A stretch of 42,974 nt of DNA from Candidatus Aceula meridiana. GTDB taxonomy: Bacteria > Omnitrophota > Gorgyraeia > Zapsychrales > Aceulaceae. Below, one piece after another: positions 42,685 through 42,974 of this stretch. Numbering within the stretch: position 1 is the stretch's first letter; each line of letters opens with the position of its first letter. A program made the position numbers and the translations under genes. The stretch is from the NCBI GenBank assembly GCA_030765185.1, contig JAVCDE010000024.1, positions 1 to 42,974 of the forward strand, in the 5' to 3' direction. The notes below the pieces were generated by a model. It was not told where the DNA came from. It made no database searches and saw only the letters and a program-made list of their open reading frames with translations.

Positions 42685-42974
42685 TTATCGTATGGGACGC
42701 GCTTCGGCTTCAGACTTTAAAGAAAAAATGCTTGCTAACAGGTTCCATCTTAATTTTGGGGCAACGGAGGCAACCTGTGCCTCTGTGCTTAAGGATGCCG
42801 GAGTTTCTAGACGTACAATATTCTCGTTGTCTAGAAAATCTACATCCTCTTGCTCTGTTAAAAGTTCAAGGCCGAGACTATTCGCTGATTTAAGCTTAGC
42901 AACATTATACGCAACATAACTGTTCTCATCAGCGAGTTTAAAGACTTCATTTTCTTTTTCTTTCCCGTTGTAGG
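42685..42974 (-). CDS. C-terminal part of an FtsL-like protein (5' end off window)
   Basis: An open minus frame from the right edge to TAA at 42685-42687 gives 96 residues. It contains ENSYVAYNVAKLKSANSLG and then VDFLDNENIVRLETPASL, a spacing reminiscent of FtsL (helix, then a short C-terminal strand), and ends in an Ala/Ser/Glu-rich tail. Its place immediately before ftsI (24 bp) is the usual FtsL position. The membrane helix expected for FtsL would lie outside the window, so the call rests mostly on context. Confidence 0.45.
   Translation of the reverse strand, partial: YNGKEKENEVFKLADENSYVAYNVAKLKSANSLGLELLTEQEDVDFLDNENIVRLETPASLSTEAQVASVAPKLRWNLLASIFSLKSEAEARPIR

Noticed and set aside
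42515-42919. Plus-strand open frame of 134 residues at the right edge
   Set aside because: It lies antisense to ftsI and the FtsL-like frame, has no SD site, and its translation shows no family features.

Overview
The window is one AT-rich bacterial chromosome segment, coded almost entirely on the minus strand. Read in the direction of transcription (right to left) it begins with a division and cell-wall (dcw) cluster and ends inside a very long secreted repeat protein that runs off the left edge. A secretin, a GspC/PilP-like partner and an outer-surface polysaccharide locus point to a two-membraned (Gram-negative type) envelope. MurE carries the DNPR motif of the meso-diaminopimelate enzymes. 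Gene order and the odd repeat protein remind me of poorly cultured phyla such as Omnitrophota (OP3), but no marker here fixes the phylum, so this is only an impression.

Right part (42974 to 28466): an FtsL-like fragment, ftsI, murE, murF, mraY, murD, ftsW, murG, an inserted HELGH metallopeptidase, murC, ddl, ftsQ, ftsA. murB and ftsZ are absent from their common places. The same strand continues with almost no gaps into a glycan locus (28448 to 21332): epimerase, DegT aminotransferase, NeuD/PglD-like acetyltransferase, GT2 transferase, radical SAM protein and a GT-C membrane protein. Together these look like a route to an acetylated amino sugar and its transfer by way of a lipid carrier.

Middle (21313 to 13626): the only plus-strand pair, a small membrane-anchored protein and a GT-C-like membrane protein; tRNA-Arg(UCG); then a glycine-cleavage operon gcvT-gcvH-gcvPA-gcvPB with a lipoate ligase that would charge GcvH; then a small secreted EF-hand protein with its own consensus promoter and a good terminator.

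Left-middle (13507 to 9812): an operon of an S41/PDZ protease-like protein whose catalytic lysine appears to be replaced by Gln, a membrane-anchored protein with the ATP-synthase delta/OSCP C-terminal domain, two GT2 glycosyltransferases and a DUF2304 membrane protein. Next is an export-type operon (9579 to 5218): ExeA-like ATPase, GspC/PilP-like protein, secretin, coiled-coil/TPR protein, closed by a terminator.

Left edge (4846 to 1 and beyond): a signal peptide, a roughly 290-residue beta-rich head, and then at least 1300 residues built mainly of a 13-residue repeat, G-I-[ND]-W-x-[DS]-[IL]-x-x-[LM]-S-x-x, encoded by exact 39-bp units. This is the most unusual object in the window. It shows higher-order duplications at multiples of 39 bp, and it lies directly downstream of the secretin operon on the same strand.
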